A stretch of 64,000 nucleotides of DNA, from contig NZ_MTAV01000044.1 of NCBI RefSeq assembly GCF_002154695.1, forward strand, positions 1-64,000, read 5' to 3'. Shown in pieces: positions 49,809 through 58,765 of this stretch (the first letter of the stretch is position 1; every line of letters starts with the position of its first letter). The position numbers and the translations under genes are program-made. The notes beneath the pieces are model-generated. The model saw only the letters and a list, made by a program, of their open reading frames with translations, was not told the DNA's origin and ran no database searches. Source of the stretch: Nostoc sp. T09 (GTDB lineage: Bacteria; Cyanobacteriota; Cyanobacteriia; Cyanobacteriales; Nostocaceae).

Positions 49809-50207
49809 ATGTTGGGACCAGTGTTAACAGCAGTAGCTACAGCTTTGAGCCTACTAATAGTTGATTTAGTTGTTCCAGGCGTTAATATTGCTAATTTTCC
49901 CGCAGCTATAATTGCAGCGTTAGTTATTGGTTTGATTAATGGTTCAGTAAAGCCAATTCTTTCAACCTTATCTTTGCCACTTAATTTCTTAAGCTTTGGA
50001 GCATTTTCGTTAGTCGTTAACGGCATTTGTTTCGCATTAGCAGCAGCGCTAGTTCCTGGCTTTTCTGTTCGGGGAATCATTGGTTTTCTGCTTGGTCCAG
50101 TGATCCTATCTTTTGCTACCACATTCATTAACAACTACTTTGTTGAAAAAAATCTGGCTTTAGGCAGCGGAGATGTTAAGAACAAGGGAGAATTACCCTC
50201 GAGCTAA
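49809..50207 (+). CDS. Phage-holin-4 superfamily membrane protein (YvlD-like, PF04020)
   Basis: A 132-residue protein with four membrane helices and the family segment IAALVIGLINGSVKPILSTL, LPLNFLSFGAFSLVVNG. The family name comes from phage holins but chromosomal members are common membrane proteins of unknown role. No phage genes lie nearby. ATG start with GAGG upstream. Confidence 0.85.
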   Translation: MLGPVLTAVATALSLLIVDLVVPGVNIANFPAAIIAALVIGLINGSVKPILSTLSLPLNFLSFGAFSLVVNGICFALAAALVPGFSVRGIIGFLLGPVILSFATTFINNYFVEKNLALGSGDVKNKGELPSS

Positions 50208-50335
50208 TTATCATTTAGGCAATCTTTGTGTAAATTCTTCAGTCGTCGAATTAATATAACTCCATAGGTGGATTTGCTAATTCGGTGACATTCATACAAC
50301 TGTAAGTAAACCAATCGAAAATTAGAATCAAACCC

Positions 50336-50527
50336 ATGAAAATAACTCGCTTACTTCTTGGTCTGTTGTTGCCTCCAGTAGGAGTTTTTCTAGAAGTTGG
50401 TATTGGTCCGACTTTGCTGATTAACATTTTGCTCACACTCTTAGGTTGGCTTCCTGGTAGTATTCATGCAGTTTGGGTTATTGCCAAGCATGAAGAGCAA
50501 ATAAATAGACAGGATGGTATTTACTAA
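50336..50527 (+). CDS. YqaE/Pmp3 family small membrane protein
   Basis: A 63-residue two-helix proteolipid of the Pmp3/stress-induced family. LLLPPVGVFLEVG and LLINILLTLLGWLPGSIHAVWVI are the family's two segments. Family members are often induced by salt or cold. ATG start at 50336, 128 bases after the holin-like gene on the same strand. Confidence 0.9.
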   Translation: MKITRLLLGLLLPPVGVFLEVGIGPTLLINILLTLLGWLPGSIHAVWVIAKHEEQINRQDGIY

Positions 50528-50716
50528 CCATGTCAAGTTGGTAATGGGCTTAAAATACTCCTAGCAGTATCCCGTTACCAATTTTCTTATTTAAAATATA
50601 GATAAAATACTAACTAAAATCATCAAATAATAATTTTATATTTTTAATTAAATTTCTCCTTTGAAAAGAACCTCAACCCTAAATTTATACTAATTTTATA
50701 ATTTATAAAAAACAAA

Positions 50717-50745
50717 ATTCCCGACTTCTTCAAGAAGTCGGGAAT
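50717..50745 (-). terminator. Strong intrinsic terminator
   Basis: ATTCCCGACTTCTT (50717-50730) and AAGAAGTCGGGAAT (50732-50745) form a perfect 14-bp palindrome. On the minus strand it is followed by a T-rich run ending TTTTTT, and it lies just after the coiled-coil gene. It may act in both directions between converging genes. Confidence 0.85.
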
Positions 50746-50773
50746 CTTAATATTACAATTTCCACAAATCAAA

Positions 50774-51634
50774 TTAGCTAGGAGGTAGCTTTGGTTTATC
50801 ACTATGATCTTTCTCTTTGAACAATTCAGCCGCTGCTAGCAGTAACTCTCTTAATGACTGCTTTAGCTGACGTTCTCTTTTTGCGATCGCACTCCCAGCT
50901 TCACCCAGTTTATCATCGAGCTGCGATCGCTTCTGTTCTACTTGTACAGCTAAGTTTTCTGCTTGGGGACGAGCCTGATTATACCAGTGTTTAGCTTCCT
51001 CTAGATAGTCTTTGACTTCCTCAGAACGTCCGCCATAGCGTGCAGCTAAATTAGCTCGAACAATAGCGAGTTGCGCTTGTAGTTGCGCATAGCGTTTCTT
51101 TAATATAGCTGCTTCTTCACTATCTTTGATGCCATTGAGTACAGAGTCAAGGACACTTTTTGTACTAGTAGATGTTTCTTTACCTGTCTCTTCAATCTCT
51201 GCCAAAATGACATCAACTTCTTGTTGGAGTTGTTCTTCTTCGCTATCTAATTGAGTCTGTAGCTTTTTAATTTCTGTCTGAGTTTTAGCAATATTTTCGT
51301 GTCGTTTGCTATTAACTCCTTCCAATACTCCTTCAATCGAAGCCGTTACTTCTTCTTTAATTTCGCTACCTTTTTCTTGGAAGGTTTCAATTACAGCAGA
51401 AACAGCATCTCTGACAATACTACGCAGTTCTACAGAACCCGCTCTAAACTCAGAACCTACTTGAGACACTGCGGCTTTGACAATTTCTCTAATTCTTTCA
51501 CTTCTCAACTGTCCAGTTTCTTTGACCTGTTGCAAATCTGTCTGAATTTTCTCTTTGATATTGTTAGGCATTTTCAACTCTTGGTATTTAGGTAATTTGG
51601 ATATAATTTTCCAGACAAGCTCCTCTATTGCCAT
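50774..51634 (-). CDS. Coiled-coil protein of unknown function
   Basis: A 286-residue, almost entirely helical protein rich in Glu, Lys, Gln and Ala, with long heptad-like runs (about 100-190 and 215-270) and an earlier amphipathic part (about 40-110, EIVKAAVSQVGSEF, RDAVSAVIETF) that recalls apolipoprotein-like or histone-like repeats. No signal peptide. A structural or membrane-surface role is plausible. ATG start; a second ATG lies at codon 22. Ends at a strong terminator. Confidence 0.75.
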   Translation of the reverse strand: MAIEELVWKIISKLPKYQELKMPNNIKEKIQTDLQQVKETGQLRSERIREIVKAAVSQVGSEFRAGSVELRSIVRDAVSAVIETFQEKGSEIKEEVTASIEGVLEGVNSKRHENIAKTQTEIKKLQTQLDSEEEQLQQEVDVILAEIEETGKETSTSTKSVLDSVLNGIKDSEEAAILKKRYAQLQAQLAIVRANLAARYGGRSEEVKDYLEEAKHWYNQARPQAENLAVQVEQKRSQLDDKLGEAGSAIAKRERQLKQSLRELLLAAAELFKEKDHSDKPKLPPS

Positions 51635-51893
51635 TATGGTGCAGCCTGTTTGGATAAGGTACTTCCTTTAGATAGAAAATCACCGCAGTATGAATTATTA
51701 ATCTTACTGTTTCGATAAGCCTTGGCAATCTTTAGTAATCTCTAAAATTCTCTCTTTCTTTTCTTGGTGTCTTTGACGGTTTGTTAATCTTGGCTTTTTA
51801 CCCACTTAAACGGGTTGTTACAGCAGTTAATATGTAACGGATATCCATTTTGTGAGATGATTAATATTTATTGATTCAGCATAAAAGTTAATT

Positions 51894-52118
51894 ATGTGGC
51901 AAGTAAATATCACTTGTTCAGGACAAGCTTGGAAAATCTATGCAACTGAATTTAAAGCATTGGCAGATAAATATACAGGCGATTGCATTACTTCTAAAAA
52001 AATGCCCGATGGCAAGCGGATTATGGCATATAAAATTGAAGATGTTAGTGATGCTGAATCCTTTCAGGAAGAATGCCAAAAGTTTGTTGGGTTTATGGCA
52101 GACTTTGAATCGTTGTAG
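51894..52118 (+). CDS. Small protein of unknown function
   Basis: A 74-residue acidic protein (WQVNITCSGQAWKIYATEFK start, VGFMADFESL end) with a regular alpha/beta look. No family recognised. ATG start at 51894. It lies 57 bases before a cytochrome c6-type gene, and the two may be transcribed together. Confidence 0.55.
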   Translation: MWQVNITCSGQAWKIYATEFKALADKYTGDCITSKKMPDGKRIMAYKIEDVSDAESFQEECQKFVGFMADFESL

Positions 52119-52175
52119 TATTGTTACTGCATTTATGTGCAGCTAAATCAGACTAAAAATAGGAAAATGCAAGTA

Positions 52176-52508
52176 ATGAAACTAATAAAATTGATATTAG
52201 TTGCTTTCTTTATATTGACAAGTATTCTTACCCCGTCAGCGAAGGCAGCGGATATAGTTAGTGGTGCACAAATCTTTGATATTCATTGTGCTGGTTGCCA
52301 TGTTAATGGTGGTAATATTGTCAGGCGAGGTAAGACTTTGAAGAAAAAAGTACTCAAAAAATATGGAATGGATTCTTTAGAGGCAATATCATCAATTGTT
52401 ACTAATGGTAAAAGTAATATGCCAGCGTACAAAGATCGCCTGACTACAGAGCAAATTCAAGCTGTCGCCGCTTACGTTTTAGAACAATCTGAAAAGGATT
52501 GGCGTTAA
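52176..52508 (+). CDS. Cytochrome c6-family protein
   Basis: Soluble c-type cytochrome of the thylakoid lumen, an electron carrier between cytochrome b6f and photosystem I or oxidase. From ATG 52176 it has a signal peptide (MKLIKLILVAFFILTSILTP, cleavage after AKA) and a mature part of about 86 residues with heme site CAGCH and the axial methionine in NMPAYKDRL; the end VAAYVLEQSEKDWR is typical of c6. AGGA lies 11 bases upstream; ATG 52167 is possible but too close to it. It may be a low-abundance paralogue rather than the main PetJ. Confidence 0.87.
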   Translation: MKLIKLILVAFFILTSILTPSAKAADIVSGAQIFDIHCAGCHVNGGNIVRRGKTLKKKVLKKYGMDSLEAISSIVTNGKSNMPAYKDRLTTEQIQAVAAYVLEQSEKDWR

Positions 52509-52532
52509 ATAATTCAAAATTCAAAATTTAAC

Positions 52533-53552
52533 ATGGTACTACCCGCAGCAAGCTATCTACAATTTACTCCCGATTTAAACATCTGCCGGATTTTAAATGG
52601 AATGTGGCAAGTATCTGGTGGACATGGACGCATCGACCCCAAAGCCGCTATTCAAACTATGTTTAAATATGTGGATGCAGGCTTTACTACTTGGGATTTA
52701 GCAGACCATTATGGTCCCGCCGAAGATTTGATTGGTGAGTTCCGCCGTCAACTAATTGCAACTCGTGGTAAAGAAGCTGTCTCTCATATCCAAGCCTTCA
52801 CCAAGTGGGTTCCTCGTCCAGGCAAAATGACTAGAAAAATTGTCGAGGACAATATTAATATCTCCCTCAGAAGAATGGATGTGGAATCATTAGATTTGAT
52901 ACAGTTCCACTGGTGGGAATATCAAGATAAGAACTACCTCGATGCTCTCAAGTACATGGCGCATATGCAAACTGAGGGTAAAATTAAGCATTTAGCCTTG
53001 ACTAACTTTGATACTGAACATCTACAAATAATTGTTGAAGCAGGTATTAAAATCGTTTCTAACCAAGTGCAATTTTCTCTAGTTGATCGTCGTCCTGAAG
53101 TGAGTATGATTCAGTTTTGTCAACAGCACGACATCAAACTTTTTACTTATGGCACAGTTTGCGGCGGGTTACTGTCAGAAAAGTATTTGGGTAAACCAGA
53201 ACCACGAGGATTTGACCTGGCTACAGTTAGCCTAAAGAAATATAAGAATATGGTCGATGCTTGGGGTGGGTGGCAATTATTTCAAGAGTTGCTTGCTACC
53301 GTCAAATCTATTGCCGATAAGCATGAAGTTAGCATCTCTAATGTGGCAGTACGTTACATCTTAGATAAGTCTACTGTTGGAGGCGTAATTGTCGGTGCCA
53401 GACTTGGGATATCTGAACATTTAGCAGATAACGCCAAAGTATTTGATTTTGCTTTAGATGCTGAGGATGTAAATCAAATAGATGCAGTGTCTCGACAGTC
53501 ACGAGATTTATATCAGTTAATTGGCGATTGCGGCGACGAATATCGACGATAA
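52533..53552 (+). CDS. Aldo/keto reductase
   Basis: A 339-residue NADPH-dependent TIM-barrel oxidoreductase. Catalytic residues are visible as Asp55 and Tyr60 (WDLADHYG), Lys about 90 (AFTKWVP) and His about 125 (IQFHWWEY). Cofactor-side motif near the end is VGGVIVGAR. Substrate unknown. ATG start, 24 bases after the cytochrome stop, so the pair may be co-transcribed. Confidence 0.9.
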   Translation: MVLPAASYLQFTPDLNICRILNGMWQVSGGHGRIDPKAAIQTMFKYVDAGFTTWDLADHYGPAEDLIGEFRRQLIATRGKEAVSHIQAFTKWVPRPGKMTRKIVEDNINISLRRMDVESLDLIQFHWWEYQDKNYLDALKYMAHMQTEGKIKHLALTNFDTEHLQIIVEAGIKIVSNQVQFSLVDRRPEVSMIQFCQQHDIKLFTYGTVCGGLLSEKYLGKPEPRGFDLATVSLKKYKNMVDAWGGWQLFQELLATVKSIADKHEVSISNVAVRYILDKSTVGGVIVGARLGISEHLADNAKVFDFALDAEDVNQIDAVSRQSRDLYQLIGDCGDEYRR

Positions 53553-53597
53553 TAACTTCTACTGCCTTCAAGCTGAAAGCTTGGGGCTATACATACA

Positions 53598-53617
53598 TAG
53601 CCTGCCGTCGCAGGCTA
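53598..53617 (+). terminator. Hairpin after the aldo/keto reductase gene
   Basis: TAGCCTGC-CGTC-GCAGGCTA forms a perfect 8-bp stem 45 bases after the stop codon. No T-run follows, so it is only a possible transcript end. Confidence 0.45.
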
Positions 53618-53730
53618 ATCTCAATATTCATCAGCTTAGGCAGTTAAAATGCGAAATCCATAAAACTTACCCTTGAAAGCCCCAATTAATTCGCTCACCA
53701 AACTCGATATCATAACTGAGGCGCGATCGC

Positions 53731-54498
53731 TTAGACATTTACCTTGGCTTTTGACCAAACACCGTTTTCATCTTCATCAAATTGCTGATGAACTGCTTCC
53801 CAAGCAGCTTGTTCGGCGGTGAACTCGTCACTTGTTTCACTGAGTGTAACGTTATAGCGTTCAATGAAGGTGCGCTGTGCTTCTGGCGAAAGATGAGAGC
53901 GAACTTCTGGAGATAAGTCCTCTGGCTTGTTACAAGGGCCAGGACAAGGACGAGCAAAAGTTTTCTCAGCGGTGTGAATTTCTTCGCCGCCAGCGCTTTC
54001 TAGTAATAATTGAAATTCGCCAGCGCGATCGCTTGGCACTTCTGCCATTAATAAAAACTCGCCGGCTTGTAAGCGGGTTTGGTAAATTGCTGCTTTATCT
54101 TCTGGCATTCCTAAGGTAGTTAGAACTGACACTAATCCAGCACCAGCACTACCTGCGATCGCGCCGCTTGCAGCCCCAAGTAACAGTGCGCTGATTGGGC
54201 CTGCCGCCACAATCGGACCAACAAAGGGAATAAACAGTACGCCTACCCCTGTCAGCAAGCTGAGAAAGGAACCAAATAAGGAACCGAAAATTGCCCCGGT
54301 TCTCAAACCGCCAAAAATCACATCTTTTTTGGTAATGAAACCAGCAATTCGAGTTTCTGACTGAAAGTTTCTGCCCAATACGGAAATATGATCTCTGGGG
54401 ACACCTCGATCTAGCAAACGGCGAATTACATCATCAACTTGCTTTTGTTCTTTAAATACAGCTGAAATAGTGCGTTCTGCTGTGTATGTTTCTACCAC
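53731..54498 (-). CDS. Membrane-hairpin protein with C-terminal ChaB domain
   Basis: A 255-residue protein. The N-terminal 60 residues resemble the flavoprotein/DUF1269-type stress fold ([32 protein letters not shown]), then Gly/Ala-rich hydrophobic segments (about 85-145), then a ChaB domain at the end ([38 protein letters not shown]). The GTG at 54498 is chosen because AAGGAG lies six bases upstream; an ATG at 54570 would give a leader without similarity. ChaB proteins are linked to cation stress in Enterobacteria; here a general stress role is inferred from neighbours. Confidence 0.82.
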   Translation of the reverse strand: MVETYTAERTISAVFKEQKQVDDVIRRLLDRGVPRDHISVLGRNFQSETRIAGFITKKDVIFGGLRTGAIFGSLFGSFLSLLTGVGVLFIPFVGPIVAAGPISALLLGAASGAIAGSAGAGLVSVLTTLGMPEDKAAIYQTRLQAGEFLLMAEVPSDRAGEFQLLLESAGGEEIHTAEKTFARPCPGPCNKPEDLSPEVRSHLSPEAQRTFIERYNVTLSETSDEFTAEQAAWEAVHQQFDEDENGVWSKAKVNV

Positions 54499-54612
54499 AG
54501 GAATCTCCTTGAATCTTATTTTACAAAGTACAGATGAAATAGGCAGCTGCGGGTAAATTTCTTTTTCCACAGACTGCCATTTAAAGTTAGATGTTATGCT
54601 TACGCGACTGAG

Positions 54613-55152
54613 CTACACACCTACAGGAGTTTGAGTGTCAGCTGCTGCCGATTGAGTATTTGGATCTAATGCTTGCCCTTCAATAAACGAGCGTAGCATC
54701 CAAGCCATCTGCTCATGCTCTTCCATCAATCCAGTTAAAAAGTCAGCAGTTCCTTGGTCATGAAACTCATCACCAGAGCTATCTACATGGTCTCTAAGAT
54801 TACGAATTACCTGTTCATGATCTTCTACTAGTTGAGCTACCATACCTGTGGCTGTGGGAACTTGACCAGCTTTTTCTTTGATGGTGGCAAGTTTCAAAAA
54901 TCCCTCCAATGTACCAACTGGGTAACCACCCAAAGTGCGAATCCTTTCTGCGATCGCATCAATGTTTAGTGTCAGTTTTTCGTAGTGTTCTTCCCAAAGT
55001 TGGTGCAGAGTGCGGAATTGAGGGCCAACAATATCCCAGTGATACTTTTTAGTTCTGACTAACAACACATAAGAATCTGCTAAGTCTTGATTTAACAGAT
55101 CAATCACACCTTGACGCTGTTGTTCTGTTAACCCTATGTTAATTTTAGGCAT
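54613..55152 (-). CDS. Dps-family DNA-binding ferritin
   Basis: A 179-residue mini-ferritin that stores iron and consumes peroxide. From ATG 55152, AGAGGGAAAGTA precedes the start; a longer frame to 55191 adds an unconserved leader. Ferroxidase-type residues are in KKYHWDIVGPQFRTLHQLWE (His, Asp) and EEHYEKLTLNIDAIAERI. The C-terminal tail (about 160-179) is extended and Thr/Ala-rich. Cyanobacteria hold several Dps types with different metal use; type not settled. Confidence 0.92.
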   Translation of the reverse strand: MPKINIGLTEQQRQGVIDLLNQDLADSYVLLVRTKKYHWDIVGPQFRTLHQLWEEHYEKLTLNIDAIAERIRTLGGYPVGTLEGFLKLATIKEKAGQVPTATGMVAQLVEDHEQVIRNLRDHVDSSGDEFHDQGTADFLTGLMEEHEQMAWMLRSFIEGQALDPNTQSAAADTQTPVGV

Positions 55153-55529
55153 TACTTTCCCTCTCTTGACGAACTTATTTACTAAGTTCACAAATTCAAT
55201 CCTGAACTTACATCAGCCTATAGAAAGATAATAAATTATTTTAAATATCTGGTTAATATTTTATTTTTATGCTAATGGATAGATGGTCAAATTCTTTAAT
55301 TAGTATCTATTTAATAGTAAGAGACATCTTGAATATTCTTACTAATCAAGATGCCTCTACTAAAAGCTACACCAATTTATTGTGACAAATAACCTGAGAT
55401 GAACTTGGATTGTTAATAGGAGTTAGATCACAATCTTGGCAAAGATACTAGGTGATGGAAAATCGCGGTTGATGTGAATAGACAAATGTTAATTCACCGC
55501 GCCTTTCCGGAGTTTACCATTAATGCAAC
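55153..55529. other. Intergenic region upstream of dps with a stem-loop
   Basis: AGAGACATCTTGA (55320-55332) pairs with TCAAGATGCCTCT (55346-55358) with one mismatch. It may end the transcript of the upstream exported-protein gene. The dps promoter should lie between 55160 and 55310, which is AT-rich; no Fur-like palindrome is convincing. Confidence 0.5.
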
Positions 55530-55895
55530 CTACTTCTTACCTGTAACTTTTTCCAGGAAATTTTCTATTTTGCCTTCTACTGACTCTGCGGCTTTTGTAT
55601 TATCAGGACGCTTCATCTGGTCGATATCTGCATCTCCCTGAACTTCATTCAGCCCCTTATTTGATTCTTTTTGAACCTTATCTAATCCTGGAGGTGCTGA
55701 TCTCTCTACTTCGTCAGTTTTGCGCTGAATGTCCAAAAGTTGTGTAGTGGCTTCTTCGGGATTGCTCTGATAGCTATCAATAGCAAAAGCGGGAACTGCA
55801 TTAGATAGCAATAACAATGCACAGGTAAAAGCGACAAATAGAAAACGTACGGGACGTAAGATAGATGTAACCAAAGCAATAATTTTCATTTGCAT
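55530..55895 (-). CDS. Exported low-temperature-induced-like protein
   Basis: A 121-residue protein with a signal peptide (hydrophobic 19-37, cleavage after AFA) and a short acidic/polar mature part (SYQSNPEEATTQLLDIQRKT, SVEGKIENFLEKVTGKK) with helical tendency. This resembles the Nostocales low-temperature-induced protein group, which I know only by general pattern. A cell-envelope or lumenal stress role is inferred. ATG start; a second ATG lies at codon 3. Confidence 0.6.
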   Translation of the reverse strand: MQMKIIALVTSILRPVRFLFVAFTCALLLLSNAVPAFAIDSYQSNPEEATTQLLDIQRKTDEVERSAPPGLDKVQKESNKGLNEVQGDADIDQMKRPDNTKAAESVEGKIENFLEKVTGKK

Positions 55896-56467
55896 TCCTC
55901 AATAACAGCGTCAAAAACGCAGAACTTGTACTTCAGTAGAGAAGCTTTTACCTGAATTAGGTTAATTTAAAAAACTAATTTCTAAGGTATGCCTCTTGAA
56001 GTAATATGTTTATAAACCTAGTGCAGAACTAAACTTCTTTTGGTTAAGTTGAATAATAAACTGATAGATAATTATTATTCAACAGATACAATGATATTTG
56101 GAAGTCGTAGGTTCTTCAAAGGTTCGATAGTCTATTTTTATCCTGATTTTTTAAAGATTGCATCAATCTGGAGAATGAAATTATTTTCACAATGATTTGC
56201 AATAAAATCACTCTCAAGGCAGAGCTAGCTAATGTTGTTTATCCAGGTGAATTCTTTCAGTATTTAGATGAAGTAAATTTATTAATAACTAAGATTATTT
56301 ATATTCTAATTATTAATAAACTGATTATCGACGATTTGGCGATCGCCCTCATTTAGACCCAACTGTTTGGTATTCTTCTATGCATCAAGTCTGTGCTTGA
56401 CTCAATTACCCAGGTGGCGATCGCCCTATCAAAAGTGGGGCGCAAGCTAGAAATCCGCATCATCTGT
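55896..56467. other. 572-base intergenic region
   Basis: No gene visible. A perfect 11-bp stem (GTTGAATAATA 56048-56058 with TATTATTCAAC 56073-56083) lies about 150 bases upstream of the exported protein gene and could be a regulator site. Near the right end two HIP1-containing blocks (GGCGATCGCCCT, 56339 and 56414) flank a short palindrome-poor stretch; the pair could end the ADP-ribosylglycohydrolase transcript. Confidence 0.5.
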
Positions 56468-57718
56468 TTACTGACGGAACTCCGCTACCACTTCAATCAA
56501 ACCAACAATATTGCGATTGAATTCCGGTAAATCTTGTGCAGGTATCCAATATTCTTGGTGGATGGAAGCACCTACAGTTTTGATTGAGTAGCGACTTAAG
56601 AAATCTGCACGCACTTGAAAGCGCGTTACATAGCCGATATATCCTGTATCAGCATTGGCTGCATTCCAATCACGGGCAATTTGAGAAGCGTATTCTTCGT
56701 TAAGTACTGGGTAGAAAATAGGCTGTTCTGGAAGTCGAGGCGGAAACTCGCGATCCCCACTTTCTTTGATTAGAGCCAGTTCCTTAGGGCCAGTAGGACG
56801 GAAAAGAGTGATTGTTTCCGCTTCCCAATTAGGTAAAGGCTCCCGTGCTTTTAGCCAATCTGTGGGAATCCCTTCTAAACCTGTAGACATTGCTACAATT
56901 CCACCAGCGATCGCACAAGTAGTATCTCTATCCCCCAACCCACTCACAGTTAACCACAGCGCTGCTTCGTAGTTATCAAGCTGTTGAGCAGCACACCACA
57001 AAGCAAAGGGAACTGTGTCTTGAGCTGAAACTTTAGTACCATTTCCTAATACCGCAACTGCTGAATGTACTGGGATATTCGCTGACAAATCACGAGCTAG
57101 GCGAATTTTTGAACTCACCTCACTGTCTGGAACATAAAGCAAAACCTGGTTGAGGAACTCTTGCTGAGTTGGTAAAAAATCTTTTAATCTCCAAGCCAAA
57201 GCAGCCGCCACTGCAACAGCAATCGCCCCAGCGATCGCTTCTGGATGAGTGTGAGTAATTTCCGCACTTTTTACGGCTTGAGTCACAACCAAGTCCAAAT
57301 CTTCGGCAAAAAATGCTCCCACAGGTGCAACTCGCATCGCTGCACCATTACCGTAGGAACCCTGTCCATTAAATAGAGTAACTACCTCTTGTTGCCAAGG
57401 TTTGCCATTGCGTATCTGTGCTAACAGCCCGCTTGTTGCTGCACCATAACCGCGATCGCTATCGTATTGTTTGGCAAAGCTTTCTGCTAGTTTATCTTGG
57501 TTAATTTCCCCATATTCTCGCAGAATAGAAACGATTGAGAGTGCCATCTGCGTATCGTCAGTATACGACCAAGGTGATGCCGGAATAGCACGGGCGGATA
57601 CTAAAGTTTCTACCACATCTGGATGGAGAAAAAATCTCTCTCCAAAAGCATCTCCCACTGATAAACCCTCAAGAGAGCATTGCGCGCGGTGCAATCGAGC
57701 ATCGTTGGTTTTGGTCAT
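56468..57718 (-). CDS. ADP-ribosylglycohydrolase family protein
   Basis: A 416-residue member of the DraG/ARH family, which removes ADP-ribose from proteins or small molecules using two metal ions. Metal-binding motifs are visible as GDAFGERF (18-25), YTDDTQMALS (about 53-62), THTHPEAI, and GDRDTTCAIAGG (about 257-268). Length is longer than DraG (about 300), with an extra C-terminal part of about 110 residues containing FRPTGPKELALIKESG and IGYVTRFQVRADF. ATG start. It is the last of three genes with 10- and 22-base gaps, behind two DUF4870 membrane proteins. Confidence 0.88.
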   Translation of the reverse strand: MTKTNDARLHRAQCSLEGLSVGDAFGERFFLHPDVVETLVSARAIPASPWSYTDDTQMALSIVSILREYGEINQDKLAESFAKQYDSDRGYGAATSGLLAQIRNGKPWQQEVVTLFNGQGSYGNGAAMRVAPVGAFFAEDLDLVVTQAVKSAEITHTHPEAIAGAIAVAVAAALAWRLKDFLPTQQEFLNQVLLYVPDSEVSSKIRLARDLSANIPVHSAVAVLGNGTKVSAQDTVPFALWCAAQQLDNYEAALWLTVSGLGDRDTTCAIAGGIVAMSTGLEGIPTDWLKAREPLPNWEAETITLFRPTGPKELALIKESGDREFPPRLPEQPIFYPVLNEEYASQIARDWNAANADTGYIGYVTRFQVRADFLSRYSIKTVGASIHQEYWIPAQDLPEFNRNIVGLIEVVAEFRQ

Positions 57719-57728
57719 ATTAGCTGAT

Positions 57729-58202
57729 TTACTTCAAAAATTTTATTGTCAACGGATAGTGATATGACTTCCCTATATACGTCGTGATTGCAGCAGATAT
57801 ACTACAGACAAACTGCAATAATCCTAGTAAAATTGCCGGAAAACTAAACATTTGAAAATAATTATAAACCCGGCGATTCAATTCACTATTCTCCGCTAAT
57901 ATCTCACTTAAGGAACTACCACAGTCTGTTGCCATAAATAAAACAATAATCATCCAAATAATCATATATATTGTTGTGGATATTTGAAAGTTTATAGAAT
58001 TTTTACCGTTAATATCAATTAATAAATGCTCTGCTTTTTTATTTTCCCAAATAATTAATGGCATAAAAATATTTAACAAAGGAATAAATAAATTTTTATT
58101 CAATAACAATGCTAATAAAAAGTTGATTGGTAGCCATAATGTAGACCCTAGATGACATAACATAACCCAAATTCTTATTTTTTGATCGGGATTTTTAGTC
58201 AT
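57729..58202 (-). CDS. DUF4870 membrane protein, paralogue A
   Basis: A 157-residue protein with four hydrophobic segments and the DUF4870 pattern: an N-terminal MLCHLGS segment, PLIIWENKKAEHLLIDINGK, NFQIS, and a C-terminal SYHYPLTIKFLK that is nearly the same as its neighbour's. It lies 10 bases upstream of the ADP-ribosylglycohydrolase gene. Role unknown. ATG start. Confidence 0.82.
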   Translation of the reverse strand: MTKNPDQKIRIWVMLCHLGSTLWLPINFLLALLLNKNLFIPLLNIFMPLIIWENKKAEHLLIDINGKNSINFQISTTIYMIIWMIIVLFMATDCGSSLSEILAENSELNRRVYNYFQMFSFPAILLGLLQFVCSISAAITTYIGKSYHYPLTIKFLK

Positions 58203-58224
58203 TGAAGAATTGTTATCTAATTAA

Positions 58225-58692
58225 TTATCTTAAAAATCTAATTGTCCAAGGATAACGATAATGTTCACCTTTGTAAGCTTTTAATGCAGCAAAATTAACT
58301 AAAAATAATTGCAAGACTATCATTGATAAAGTTAACAATAACCATACCAATAATAAACTATCTAAAAGTGTCTTAACTTCTTTTCCTGTACTATTAGTAG
58401 TTAGAGCAATACCACAGATAGTAAGCATCAGCAATAAGGATACGATTATAACAATCAAAATATAGAAAGTTAGAGATATTTGAAAATTTAAAGATTCTTT
58501 ACCTTGGAAATCAATCCAAGGAGATTTGGCTTTCTTTAATCGCCAAACGATCAGCGGTCCTAAAATATTTAACGGTAAATACATAGGAATTCCGAGAAAT
58601 ACTAAAAAAAACAATAGCATCCAAGCTAATAAAGCCGAGAGATGGCAAGTCATCGCCCAGATACGCATTTGTTTTTTTGGTTTTTCTCTCAT
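58225..58692 (-). CDS. DUF4870 membrane protein, paralogue B
   Basis: A 155-residue paralogue of the adjacent gene, with MTCHLSAL, PLIVWRLKKAKSPWIDFQGK, LNFQISLTFY and EHYRYPWTIRFLR. The pair is probably a tandem duplication. It is the first gene of the three-gene unit with the ADP-ribosylglycohydrolase. ATG start. Confidence 0.84.
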   Translation of the reverse strand: MREKPKKQMRIWAMTCHLSALLAWMLLFFLVFLGIPMYLPLNILGPLIVWRLKKAKSPWIDFQGKESLNFQISLTFYILIVIIVSLLLMLTICGIALTTNSTGKEVKTLLDSLLLVWLLLTLSMIVLQLFLVNFAALKAYKGEHYRYPWTIRFLR

Positions 58693-58765
58693 GGCTTTTT
58701 ATTTATCCGTGGATTGAGGAAATAATCCCCCATCCTAGTATCTATAAAAAAAGCCAAACTAAAGT

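Noticed and set aside
49809-50207. Prophage, suggested by a holin-family gene
   Set aside because: No other phage gene, integrase or attachment site is nearby; PF04020 proteins are common chromosomal membrane proteins.
55896-56467. Hidden small gene or RNA in the largest gap
   Set aside because: Both strands show frequent stops and only one isolated stem-loop; nothing is strong enough to call.
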